In this document: positions 1-8,937 of the stretch, in pieces | How the letters are laid out: each line of letters begins with the position of its first letter | How positions within the stretch are numbered: position 1 is the stretch's first letter | Source: Pezicula radicicola | Lineage: Eukaryota > Ascomycota > Leotiomycetes > Helotiales > Dermateaceae | NCBI GenBank assembly: GCA_003008705.1 | Contig: PDUO01000032.1 | Location: 340,747 to 404,746 of the forward strand | Reading direction: 5' to 3' | Length of the DNA: 64,000 nt | The notes under the pieces: model-generated | The model's input: the letters and a program-made list of their open reading frames with translations, nothing else | Databases searched by the model: none | What the model was told of the DNA's origin: nothing | Translations under genes and position numbers: made by a program

Positions 1-548
1 CGCATCATCGCACGCAAACCCCATCATCATCTCATATACACTAGCTAACGTTCTTACTTCAAAGAAGAGGGTCAAACTGATCAACCAAAGACACCCAAGA
101 CACCCACCAAGGGCTCAGACGGTGCTGGTAAGCTATACTTCACCCTCTGCACTCTTCATCTTCCACACACTTCATCTCCTGCACATATCACCTCTCACAA
201 AACTCACCTCCTGTACACTTGGCTGACGTCCCTACTTTACAGGAGATGGTCAGTCTGAGAAGAAAGCCTCAGTCAAGAAGACCCCTGCCAAGGCAACCGA
301 TGGTGCTGGTAAGTTACATTTTATTCCTTACACACTTCATCTTCTGTACACTTAACTCACGCCCTTGATTCTCAGGAGACGCCCCTGCTATCAAGAAGCG
401 AGGCCGTGGTCGTCCATCGAAGGCTGCAAAGGCTAAGGAGTTGGAGGAGGCTGCTGCCACTGAGCAGCTCGACGAGCCCTCGCCATCTAAGAAGCCAAAG
501 ACCGAGCACAAGGCCGAGGAAACCGAGACCAAGGGCGAGGAAATCTAA
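1..548 (+). CDS. AT-hook (HMGI-like) basic protein, 3' end only
   Basis: Partial gene; its 5' end lies outside the window. Three exons are visible: about 65-127, 243-308 and 376-548 (TAA at 546-548), separated by introns 128-242 and 309-375, all phase 1 with good GTAAGY donors. The translation is Lys/Pro/Thr-rich, with repeated TPKTPTKG-like and KKTPAKA-like basic segments, then an AT-hook core (KKRGRGRPSK) followed by an acidic/basic tail ending in KGEEI. AT-hooks bind the minor groove of AT-rich DNA, so a chromatin-associated role is the family expectation. The exon/intron units look duplicated: each exon ends GGTGCTG and each intron carries similar cacttcatctyc and ctgtacactt stretches. 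The start of the first exon at 65 is an inference from phase and the upstream CTAAC/AAAG acceptor. The specific orthologue is not recognised. Confidence 0.75.
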
Positions 549-1270
549 GCAAGTGGAACTGGAACAGCATTGAACACTTCAGTGCTTTTAATCAATTGAG
601 GGCAGAAGAGATCAGAAATTCAGAATTATTAGAAGGTGACATAGCAACGGCACTAGTCTGATGCAATAACAAAGCCTTCTTGCATACAACTTGTCTTTAC
701 ACTTGTGATGCAGTCTTACACTCGTGAACTAATGAAGATACTGCTTTCTTTGCAGATGACATTCAGATGAAATTCAGATGCGCCACACAACATCCCCTGC
801 TCACCAGCCCAGGCCAGCTTAAAACGCGGACGCTAAATACAGATTGATGCAGAGCACAGACCATGGCTTGAATGGCTTCATGCGATCACGAATCATTAGA
901 AATTCCATCTATTTGCTCTGCTTGATGCCAATGTGATTGCACTGGACTTGTGCTTACATTCTTTTGTTCTTTTTCACAAGATCCGCCTCAGTTTAAAGAG
1001 CCATATCACTTTGCTCTGGTAGGTCCAAGTCTCTCGTTCTATTTTCGTCCTCGATGACGATCATCGCAAAACCCGTTGAACTTAATGCCATTCGGAATTG
1101 TTTGATCTTACATATTAACCATTGCAGTATTTAATAGAGAATCCTCAGAGAGCGGCGATTCCGAATACATCGATATCCACGCAATCCTTCCTTAACCCCC
1201 CCCTTAGCGGGGCACGAAGATCTTGATGCCAGCTATGTTGGTACTGAAGATTTAATACAAGATACGGAAT
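549..1270. other. Intergenic, 3' flank of AT-hook gene and 5' flank of the large C2H2 gene
   Basis: No coding region is supported here. The stretch from about 960 to 1270 probably includes the promoter and leader of the following gene. A short run of C (about 1196-1203) is the only notable low-complexity sequence. No conserved regulatory motif was recognised. Confidence 0.5.
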
Positions 1271-4200
1271 ATGGATGGCGGAAGCATGCAAAATAGCTGG
1301 CCTTGGGCTGCTGCTGATAAAGAAGGGCGGCCGAATACTTCAACTCCAGAAAAACCTGCTGAGGATGGTCCTTCTGCTCAGGCGCATTCGGAGGTTGCGG
1401 AAACCAAAAATGCGACACAGAAAGATGACACCCAGGATGAAGTTCTTGCTGCTAAGCAACGAGTCGCAGGCTGGGTTTTGGAAGGAGGTGGAAATGAGTC
1501 GCCGCAGAATGGAACCAACTCGACACAAGATCGTACAGCATCACCGGCAGTCGCAGGTGGTCTTGACTCCGCCGAACCAACCTCGAATCCGAACAATGGA
1601 CAGGCCGAGGGAGACGATCAAGTAACCCAAGGAATGGGTGCTTCCCAAAGCGCAGCTGCGGCAAATCATAGTGTAACTGAGGAAATGAAAGTAAGATACT
1701 TGAAGACCATACGAGAATTTTGGGGCGACGACTTTGACGCTGGCCTTCCATGGCCAAACCCACCCGGAAAGACTTTCTTGGAGGACATTCTGCGGCTTAT
1801 AAAAAACGATAAGGTGACCGTTGATGAGTTTCGAGACGGTATACTACCTGTCTTTAGAAAGAGGACTGGTGGCAAGCTGGGAGGAATGACCGGCTGGGCT
1901 CGCTACATCTCTCGCACTGATCTCAAGAACTTCCTCAAAAAGAGAGATGCCAGTAACGGAGTTGCAGGTCCAGCAAATTTAAATCATGACAACACGAATT
2001 CTGCGGTGTCGTCACAACAGCCTTCACTTAGTGCGCAAGCGTCTCAGGTAATCAATGGAGGAGGATGGTCCCAACCCGTTCAAGATAGGGGCAATCAAGA
2101 ACCCCCGGACGACTCGCCGGCATTTCTAGTAGAGTCACCTAAGCGTGCCCCGGTTTATAGTAACGACACTTCCATTGAAAATCGACAGCCTCCAAATCGA
2201 CAGCCTGGTAATGCTTCTCAAATTTCATGGGAGCCAATCCAAGGGGCTAAGGCCGTTGCACGAGACTCACCTGGGAGGCCTTTGGATACTAGAGAGCTTA
2301 CAGGACTACAGACAGCTTCAGAGACGCCCAGGGAAGGCCCATCCCCTGTCAATTCTCTTCGTCGGACAACTGTGGATGTTGATACTCAGCGGGGAACGGT
2401 TTCCCGATTGGGTTCTCCACATGACTTGAATGTCACCACAGTATATGTCAAAGGCACGGTTGTTACTGCCCCTCCAGAAATGCCTCAACCCATCAATACT
2501 CCAAGGGCTCCACCTCTCCCCAAGTGCTTCACCTGCGAAAATGTCGTGTCTCAACGCTGGTACCCATATGTCAAGGACGCTAATGACCAAAGCTCATCTA
2601 CCCCCCAAGAAAATTCGAATGGGCCAAGACCAGTTGAATATCAATGTGAACGATGCCATGTTGAGAAGAGAAAAGCCAGCGTCCCAACGGTACTTCCTAA
2701 GCCCCCAGTCGGCGATAGCATGGTCCTCGCCAGCCAAAACCAAGATAACCGTGGCCCTTCTCCCTCATTGGCAACTTCAAAAGACACTGGACCAGCTCCC
2801 AAAGTCTCCAAGCCACCTGCTCCTGTCCATGATGGTCTCCCAAATCTTAGTGGATTCAAACTTTCTGAAAACAATACGCCACCAGCACCGAATCCCTACA
2901 TCACGAATTGCTTTAACCCAAGCTTGTCATTTCCACGAAAACTTTACAGTCCCTACCCACATGCTCCTGCATATCAGTCTATTTACAACCCTCATCCAGG
3001 AAATAGTATACCACAGCAATCACAAGATCAAAGACCAAACCCTAGTGCATATCAACCACCTGCTGCAACGATACCTTATAAGGGGCTATATCATAGCAGT
3101 AACACGCCTCAAGAGCGCATTGCCGATAATGTGAATAGCAATAGCCCTTCTCAAAGTGCTTATCAAGTAAACCAAGAAAATCGTAGTAGTGGATTTACTC
3201 CGGTAAATAGTAGAAATTCGCAAGACTCACAGAATAGAAATGATTCCGAGGCACGCAGAATTGCTTTTGAAGCACACTTAGCTACTAAACAGGCAGAGCA
3301 GCTTCAAGAGCAAACGACACCGCAAACGCAACAACCAAATGCAGACGCAAACGCAAGCACAGGGATGACAAAAGAATTGGGAGCGAAGAAACGCTCCTTC
3401 TCTGAAATAATTGATCTTACTGCAGACGACTCAGTTGTTGAGTCTATTGAGGGAAATGATCAGCAGCAACAGCAGCCACCTCACAAGATGAGAAAGGTCC
3501 ATCACCAGTACCAGGATCAGCGGCCGAATACTACAAACAGCACTAATGTTCCGAGTCGGCCACCGATGTACGTTCACCATTCAGACACTGTAGCGCAGTC
3601 AAACACGAACCACTTCACAACAACCAACAACACCACAGCTCCTCCTCCTCCTCCTCCTCCTCCTCCTCCTCCACCTGTATCATCTTACCATTATCAACCG
3701 CCTCTGCAGGACAAAAGTCCGTATTTTACCGCATTGCAGTATCATTCGCCACCTCCTTCTGCTCCTCCCCCTCCACCTGCTCCGAGAGCTCCTATAAAGA
3801 AGGCCAAGAAGATTGAGGACACAATCGAACAGGATCCGTCTATCTACAAGCTAAAAAACTATGACTCCAGCACTGTAGCTAGTGATATTCTCATTGCTAT
3901 TGGAAAGCACCCTGAGCGACCAGGCTTGAACCACCACCTAGAACGTCTCAAGGGTCAATTTGGAATTGATGATAATTCAGATCTTAGCACCGTACCCGAA
4001 GAAGCGCTCAGTAGAAGTTCTGACCCCAATATTCCCGTCTACAACATGCCGCCTCCAATTGACGAAGAAAACTCTCGAATGGTGCCACCTGCAGCTATGC
4101 TGGGGAGGGGACCACCTGGTTACTCTCCATATGCGGGACGGGGTGGAGGATCAGCGAATTTCACACCTCATAGGCAGAGCTCGCTACGACATGCCACTAC

Positions 4201-5722
4201 ACCTGGTCCAGTACCAAGTTCTGGTGTTTCTGTTGTTGTTCCTTCTTTTTCACCCTCAAGTTCTTCAATACAACCACGACCACGTGATGGAGGAGATATG
4301 AGGTTGGGTAATGGAACAACTTCTACTCCAAAGAGGCGTGGAAGACCCCCTTCGAAGACTGCTCCTGGCTACACATCGTCCGGCACACCTGAGTCGTCTT
4401 TCTCTGGAGCAAGAAAGAAGCATGTTGGGAAACCCTTTTCAAAGAACATTCCACCTGGGTACGATCCTGCCACTAATACTGTACCTTTCGACTTTGAGTA
4501 TTCCAATGCAAAGACGCCTAAGTTTAAAGTTAGAACTTCCTCAACAACACCAGTTCCGCACTTATCTGGACGAAAGAAGCATCATGGAAAGCCATTCTCA
4601 AAGAACATCCCACCTGGATATGATCCCGTCACCAATACTTTGCCTGAAGACTTTGATTATGCGGCTTGGCGAAAGAAGGCTGGCAAGCCTTTCAAGAACT
4701 ACTCACCGGAGCCTCCTCCGCCTCCAACTGAAGGGAAGTTTGTCTCGTTTTTATGTGAATGGAGAGACTGCCCAGCTGACTTACACAACCTTGACACACT
4801 CAGTGCTCATGTCTTTGTAAATCACACGAGGCGAGGACCAAATGGGGGCATTCCTTGTCTATGGGCCAATTGCAATGATCAGAAAAATGGAGGTGGCGTT
4901 CTTGAGTTTGGAACAGAAGGAGAGTGGAGGGAACACATGACCAACAAACATCTAAAAGTTGTTGCATGGCACATGGGCGATGGACCTCGTGGCACGTCTT
5001 TAGGTATGTTACCCTTGATATTATCCTCAAATTCATACATACTAATGAAATCAGCCCCAGAAGACGCTGGCTACATTTCGTCGTCCTCATCCAAGCACTC
5101 CCGCTCCTTTCTCCATGACTCCAATGGCAGAGAAGTAACCCCATCCATCAAAGATCAACGCATCGAGTCTGGACGAGCCAGAGACAACAACGAAAAGCGG
5201 TTTCAGAAGAAGAGAGAAGGTATTGATACTGTGCTTGAGAAGATCCCTGGCGCCGGTGCCATTCCACCTGAAAGAGAAGTTAGAAGTGCTGCGAGCGATT
5301 CTCCTACGAGGATGAGCTCTCCTGTTGTGGTGGAGATGACAAAACCTATTGCGGGCGTACCCGCTTTTGACGGTGATGAGACTGAGGATGAGGAGGAAGT
5401 GGAGAGAAATGAGGAAGACAAGGGCAAAGATTATGAAAAATATGATGATGAAGTTGAGGAAGAGAAGGGTGAAGACCATGAGAGAGATGACAAAGTCGAT
5501 GGGGAAGAAAAGGATGTGTCTTCGAATGCGACTAGGGACGAAGAGATGATGGATACAGATGATGTTGATGAAGTGGATAGACCTATTCCATCCGGCCCGC
5601 CTAATATGGCAGATGGTTTAGAGAAGCATCGTCTGAAGATTGCGGAACCTAAGGAGGGACCTAAAGAAGAATCTGATGAGGAATCCGAAGAGAAAGAAGA
5701 TGATGTAGTGATGGCAGGGTGA
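1271..5722 (+). CDS. Large AT-hook / double C2H2 zinc-finger nuclear protein
   Basis: Open from ATG 1271 to TGA 5722 (1483 codons), with one likely 51-nt intron at 5004-5054 (GTATGTT donor, ACTAATG branch, TCAG acceptor). The intron is in frame and stop-free, so the spliced product is about 1466 aa. Visible parts: a conserved-looking N-terminal block (residues about 140-225, with WGDDFDAGLPWP); long Gln/Asn/Pro-rich disorder; poly-Pro at about 790-802; an AT-hook (KRRGRPPSK, about 1021); two copies of an RKKH.GKPFSKNIPPGYDP module (about 1047 and 1100) plus a shorter third; and two C-x4-C...H-x4-H fingers (about 1158-1215, CEWRDC and CLWANC). The tail is very acidic. These features suggest a DNA- or chromatin-binding nuclear factor. 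The wide CxWxxC fingers resemble those in some chromatin-remodelling subunits, but I do not assign it to a complex. Confidence 0.85.
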   Translation: MDGGSMQNSWPWAAADKEGRPNTSTPEKPAEDGPSAQAHSEVAETKNATQKDDTQDEVLAAKQRVAGWVLEGGGNESPQNGTNSTQDRTASPAVAGGLDSAEPTSNPNNGQAEGDDQVTQGMGASQSAAAANHSVTEEMKVRYLKTIREFWGDDFDAGLPWPNPPGKTFLEDILRLIKNDKVTVDEFRDGILPVFRKRTGGKLGGMTGWARYISRTDLKNFLKKRDASNGVAGPANLNHDNTNSAVSSQQPSLSAQASQVINGGGWSQPVQDRGNQEPPDDSPAFLVESPKRAPVYSNDTSIENRQPPNRQPGNASQISWEPIQGAKAVARDSPGRPLDTRELTGLQTASETPREGPSPVNSLRRTTVDVDTQRGTVSRLGSPHDLNVTTVYVKGTVVTAPPEMPQPINTPRAPPLPKCFTCENVVSQRWYPYVKDANDQSSSTPQENSNGPRPVEYQCERCHVEKRKASVPTVLPKPPVGDSMVLASQNQDNRGPSPSLATSKDTGPAPKVSKPPAPVHDGLPNLSGFKLSENNTPPAPNPYITNCFNPSLSFPRKLYSPYPHAPAYQSIYNPHPGNSIPQQSQDQRPNPSAYQPPAATIPYKGLYHSSNTPQERIADNVNSNSPSQSAYQVNQENRSSGFTPVNSRNSQDSQNRNDSEARRIAFEAHLATKQAEQLQEQTTPQTQQPNADANASTGMTKELGAKKRSFSEIIDLTADDSVVESIEGNDQQQQQPPHKMRKVHHQYQDQRPNTTNSTNVPSRPPMYVHHSDTVAQSNTNHFTTTNNTTAPPPPPPPPPPPPVSSYHYQPPLQDKSPYFTALQYHSPPPSAPPPPPAPRAPIKKAKKIEDTIEQDPSIYKLKNYDSSTVASDILIAIGKHPERPGLNHHLERLKGQFGIDDNSDLSTVPEEALSRSSDPNIPVYNMPPPIDEENSRMVPPAAMLGRGPPGYSPYAGRGGGSANFTPHRQSSLRHATTPGPVPSSGVSVVVPSFSPSSSSIQPRPRDGGDMRLGNGTTSTPKRRGRPPSKTAPGYTSSGTPESSFSGARKKHVGKPFSKNIPPGYDPATNTVPFDFEYSNAKTPKFKVRTSSTTPVPHLSGRKKHHGKPFSKNIPPGYDPVTNTLPEDFDYAAWRKKAGKPFKNYSPEPPPPPTEGKFVSFLCEWRDCPADLHNLDTLSAHVFVNHTRRGPNGGIPCLWANCNDQKNGGGVLEFGTEGEWREHMTNKHLKVVAWHMGDGPRGTSLGMLPLILSSNSYILMKSAPEDAGYISSSSSKHSRSFLHDSNGREVTPSIKDQRIESGRARDNNEKRFQKKREGIDTVLEKIPGAGAIPPEREVRSAASDSPTRMSSPVVVEMTKPIAGVPAFDGDETEDEEEVERNEEDKGKDYEKYDDEVEEEKGEDHERDDKVDGEEKDVSSNATRDEEMMDTDDVDEVDRPIPSGPPNMADGLEKHRLKIAEPKEGPKEESDEESEEKEDDVVMAG

Positions 5723-6735
5723 GTCGATCTGATGAACTCGGCTTGAAAATCAGAATTCATAAATAGCATGGAGCCAAGAAAAGAGAGCCCAAGGAAAGAG
5801 AAGCCAAGGGAGAGACGCCAGGAGAGAAGGCATTCCATTCTTCCTCAAATTAGAATTTGAGGTTTGTAAAAAACAAACTGTAGTAGGAAAATACCCATAG
5901 ATGAAAAGTATCACTTTCCTAGTTCATACAAAAGACCATGTTCCGACTTAGGTTTATTTGAGGAAAATGCAATCTTGATGTGTGGTATGTATGAAAGGAC
6001 TTATGTTGGGCATTGAAAGGTTTTTTAAATGCCAGGTACGTCTCCAGCGCCTTTGGGTTTGGTGTCGGGAGTTTTGAGTGCTCTTCTCTGGGATTCTGTT
6101 CTCTGTTCTGTGTAAGATTGTTAAGTTATAAGGGAGGGAGGGGTGTTTATGTTGAAGATAGAGACATAATAAGGTCTTTAGAAGAAGAGAAGACTAGTTC
6201 TAAATATTTTCCCTTGAGTAGGATATATCTTATAAGAGAGTGGTTAGAAAGAAAAGGTAGAAGAACTTAGATATGTTTATTATTCTAGATAATATAAAAG
6301 TAGGTACTATTATAATAGTAAATTGTTAAGCGGGCCGTGGGTGGTGATATTTGCGTATATAAAAATACCTACTGATCTAGATTCGATCATTGTGGGTTAG
6401 TTTGCGGGGTTTTGCTGAATCAAGCCTATCACTCAGCTGGAACTATGATTTCAGCTTTCGACATAGAGTGCTAGAAGCCATGACCACAAACGGCAAAAAA
6501 ACCACATTTCATCAACCCGCCTAGAGTATCTTCGTCTGTACAGACTTGGCAAGTGTGTCGCGATATCAGGTCTCCGCCACGAGCCTTTTCCGAACAAAGG
6601 AGACTCCGAAACCACAGCCACTCCACTTCTCCCCACTTGAGAACATCCGACTCTATAGAGGAGAAGGGTGTACAGTACAGTACAATTGTCCGTCCTGTGC
6701 AACTAAGAGAATTATCTCACCGCTGCCAGTTGAAC
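5723..6735. other. Intergenic region
   Basis: About 1 kb between two same-strand genes. The first 300 bases are probable 3' UTR of the C2H2 gene. Around 6160-6330 the sequence becomes AT-rich. Short open frames on both strands have no start context, splice logic or recognisable motif. Confidence 0.5.
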
Positions 6736-8356
6736 ATGGTGGGAACCCCATAGCGATGACCCTGTATTTTTTGGCACAATGCTGACTACCAACCTGAACA
6801 TAGGAACTCAACGCTATTGCTTGCGCGCTTTGTCGAGCGAAGAAGTGTAAGGTAGGATTCTTTCTCGACAAAATTTGAAGCGGTGTTAATCACCATTTTC
6901 AATAATCAGTGTGATCGTAAATTGTGAGTTAATTTACATTTGCTTACTTACAGCATTAAGTTTGTCCAGTATAGAATCTAATTTGACAGGCCAATATGTT
7001 TGCAATGTGAGGCCTCTGGGACAACATGTCAATATCCACCAAGTAATAAAAGGTCAGAGCGCGCTTCTCTCCAAAAAAATACATTGCTACATGTTTATTT
7101 CTGAAGCCTTTTATTAACATCCCGGCGTTCGTAGAGGCATCCCATCAGGATATATCTCCTGCCTGGAGCAGCGACTTCTAGAAACCGAGACTGCACTCCT
7201 CGAGGCATTGATTCTCATCAATGCTACTTTGGACGGCCGCGACAGCCGACAGGTTGACGCCCATTACTATCATGCATTCACAGTGTACAGCACGGAGCAG
7301 TCCAAAGAGGAAAAACTAGAGGAATGGAAGCGCCTTCCGTTGAGATTTAGAGACCAGCAGCAATCATGGCTGCACGAAAAACTTCGTGCCGTAAAGAGTT
7401 TTGAGGATCGAAAGAATTTTATCATGGGGCTGTTCCTTGCATCTCACGAAACAGACCCTCAGTGGATGGGGTCACTCCTCCACCCTGTTGAACATAGTGC
7501 CACACAACTTCTACCACAAAGGCGTTGCCTCAATCAACGTCCCAACGAACAATATGCGCAAGAAAGGATTCCGAGCGAGTTTCAATCGACGGCGAAAAGA
7601 GATGGAGGCCAAGAAAACGGTCACGATTCTCCACAGGGACCGCTAGAAACCCCTACAGGTCTTCTGAATAACGATCTCTGGACGAATCATCCGGAAACAC
7701 GGCAAACAAGTGAGCAGACCGGGGCATCGACTGCAGATGGAGCTGAAGCCATTGATTTGGATCACCTGGTGCAAAATTCACAGTTCCTATATGGCCAGCA
7801 TGTGCCAGACCTGCAAACAGCAAGTGAGCAAAATCCTATGAGTGAGAGAGTCTCACCATCACCATCCCAGGATCGAAGGAGCTCAATCTCAGCCGTACCA
7901 GGTGGTTCGAGTGGCCAGCAGTGGCAGTCAAGACAGCTATCTTCGAAACAGTGGGCAAAATATTTCTAGAGGACAACGGAAAGCTGTATTATCGTAATAG
8001 CAGCATCATCGGGTCCAACATAGCTAGGAAAAATGCATGTACAGCCAATGTAATTGAGGCAGATGCCAGTGGAAGACACTAACAAAGTGAAAAATTTCAT
8101 TCGTGTGGCAGAAAAGAGTCCGAGGAAGAAAACGAAGATTGCGAATGAGAAAGCATCGCCTCGTGCACCTCTAGCACTCTCTATGTATCTAGAAGCGATG
8201 TTTACCAAACTCAGACCCTTGAGCTTCGGAATTCATTTTGGGACCTACAGTAGAGGTCGCTTGTCGGTTGTCGCTTATCGCTTGTCTTCTTCACGACTAT
8301 GTAGAAAATTTGTACAGCTCGAAGCCTTGGTTCTAATCTACCACTATCATCTATGA
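6736..8356 (+). CDS. Zn2Cys6 (zinc cluster) transcription-factor-like protein, seven-exon model
   Basis: Model: 6736-6738 (ATG only), 6804-6851, 6910-6923 (14-nt microexon), 6990-7052, 7135-7823, 7871-8038, 8088-8356; total 1254 nt, 417 aa, all junctions in phase. Splicing creates a complete zinc cluster: CALCRAKKC on exon 2 continues through CD on the microexon into CLQCEASGTTC on exon 4, matching C-x2-C-x6-C ... C-x2-C-x6-C. It is followed by the usual linker and coiled coil (IPSGYISCLEQRLLETETAL). After the 47-nt intron the frame reads FETVGKIFLEDNGKLYYRN, similar to the stretch before the middle homology region of many fungal regulators. The family binds CGG half-sites in nuclear DNA. The protein lacks an obvious fungal transcription-factor domain, so it may be truncated or its 3' part may be decayed. 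The start exon and the last two introns are the weakest parts of the model. Confidence 0.6.
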
Positions 8357-8937
8357 GAACAAACTGGAACTATGACTGTTAACTGGACCCCTCTCGGATC
8401 ATGTCCTGGCATCTTGAGTTCAAACGAAGTTACTGATTCGCAGCCCCAGGAATGCCATAGCCTAGTTTAGAAATATCCAGACTGAGAATATCTTTTTAAT
8501 CTTATAGGATTTGAAAATTGGCAATCCGTTTTATTAAGCTCTGAACTTTCGGATTGACCCCGCGCGTTGTGTCAGCGTAGCCCGCATCTTGGTCTGTCAA
8601 GCGGGGTAATAAAGGGTTCCACATCTAGGCCGCAACTGATAAAAACTTTACTGATTGATTATTGACCATTGCGAGGGCTTATTTAACACGAGGCGACAAT
8701 TGACCAACATTGGTCAGTTGAGCTTCTATAGATCACGATTCTTCAAGCCTCCCTTTAATCACCAAACACACTCAGAAATCGCCCTCTCATTTGGCGTATG
8801 AGTCACTAAGCTCCTCATTTTGAAATCCCACAACCTCTCTGTTGGCAAGAAACTTGATATAATCACAACAGCACTTGCTGCTACTATCCTATTGTATCGA
8901 TACCATCAAGCAAGCATCTCGAGTAGAGAGAACAAAG
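8357..8937. promoter_or_regulatory. Upstream region of the second regulator gene
   Basis: Non-coding. It contains a GC-richer patch at about 8550-8640, a near-perfect palindrome at 8701-8716 (separate entry) and a pyrimidine-rich leader-like stretch at 8740-8830, typical of filamentous fungal promoters. Probable 5' regulatory region of the gene starting at 8938. Confidence 0.45.
8701..8716. promoter_or_regulatory. Palindromic candidate operator TGACCAA-CA-TTGGTCA
   Basis: Perfect 7-bp inverted repeat with a 2-bp spacer, 222 bp upstream of the proposed start at 8938. Dyad symmetry in a promoter suggests a dimeric regulator site. No known factor is assigned. Confidence 0.4.

Noticed and set aside
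2430..3134. 234-codon frame inside the C2H2 gene
   Set aside because: Shadow frame; the main 1483-codon frame carries the AT-hook and zinc fingers.
5431..5838. 135-codon Ser-rich minus-strand frame
   Set aside because: Complement of the acidic GAT/GAA-rich tail of the C2H2 gene; a typical antisense shadow.
7208..7969. Reading the zinc-cluster gene as a single-exon 253-aa protein
   Set aside because: It begins at a TTG, lacks the zinc cluster and stops at 7969, whereas splicing 7824-7870 continues into a family-like stretch (FETVGKIFLEDNGKLYY).
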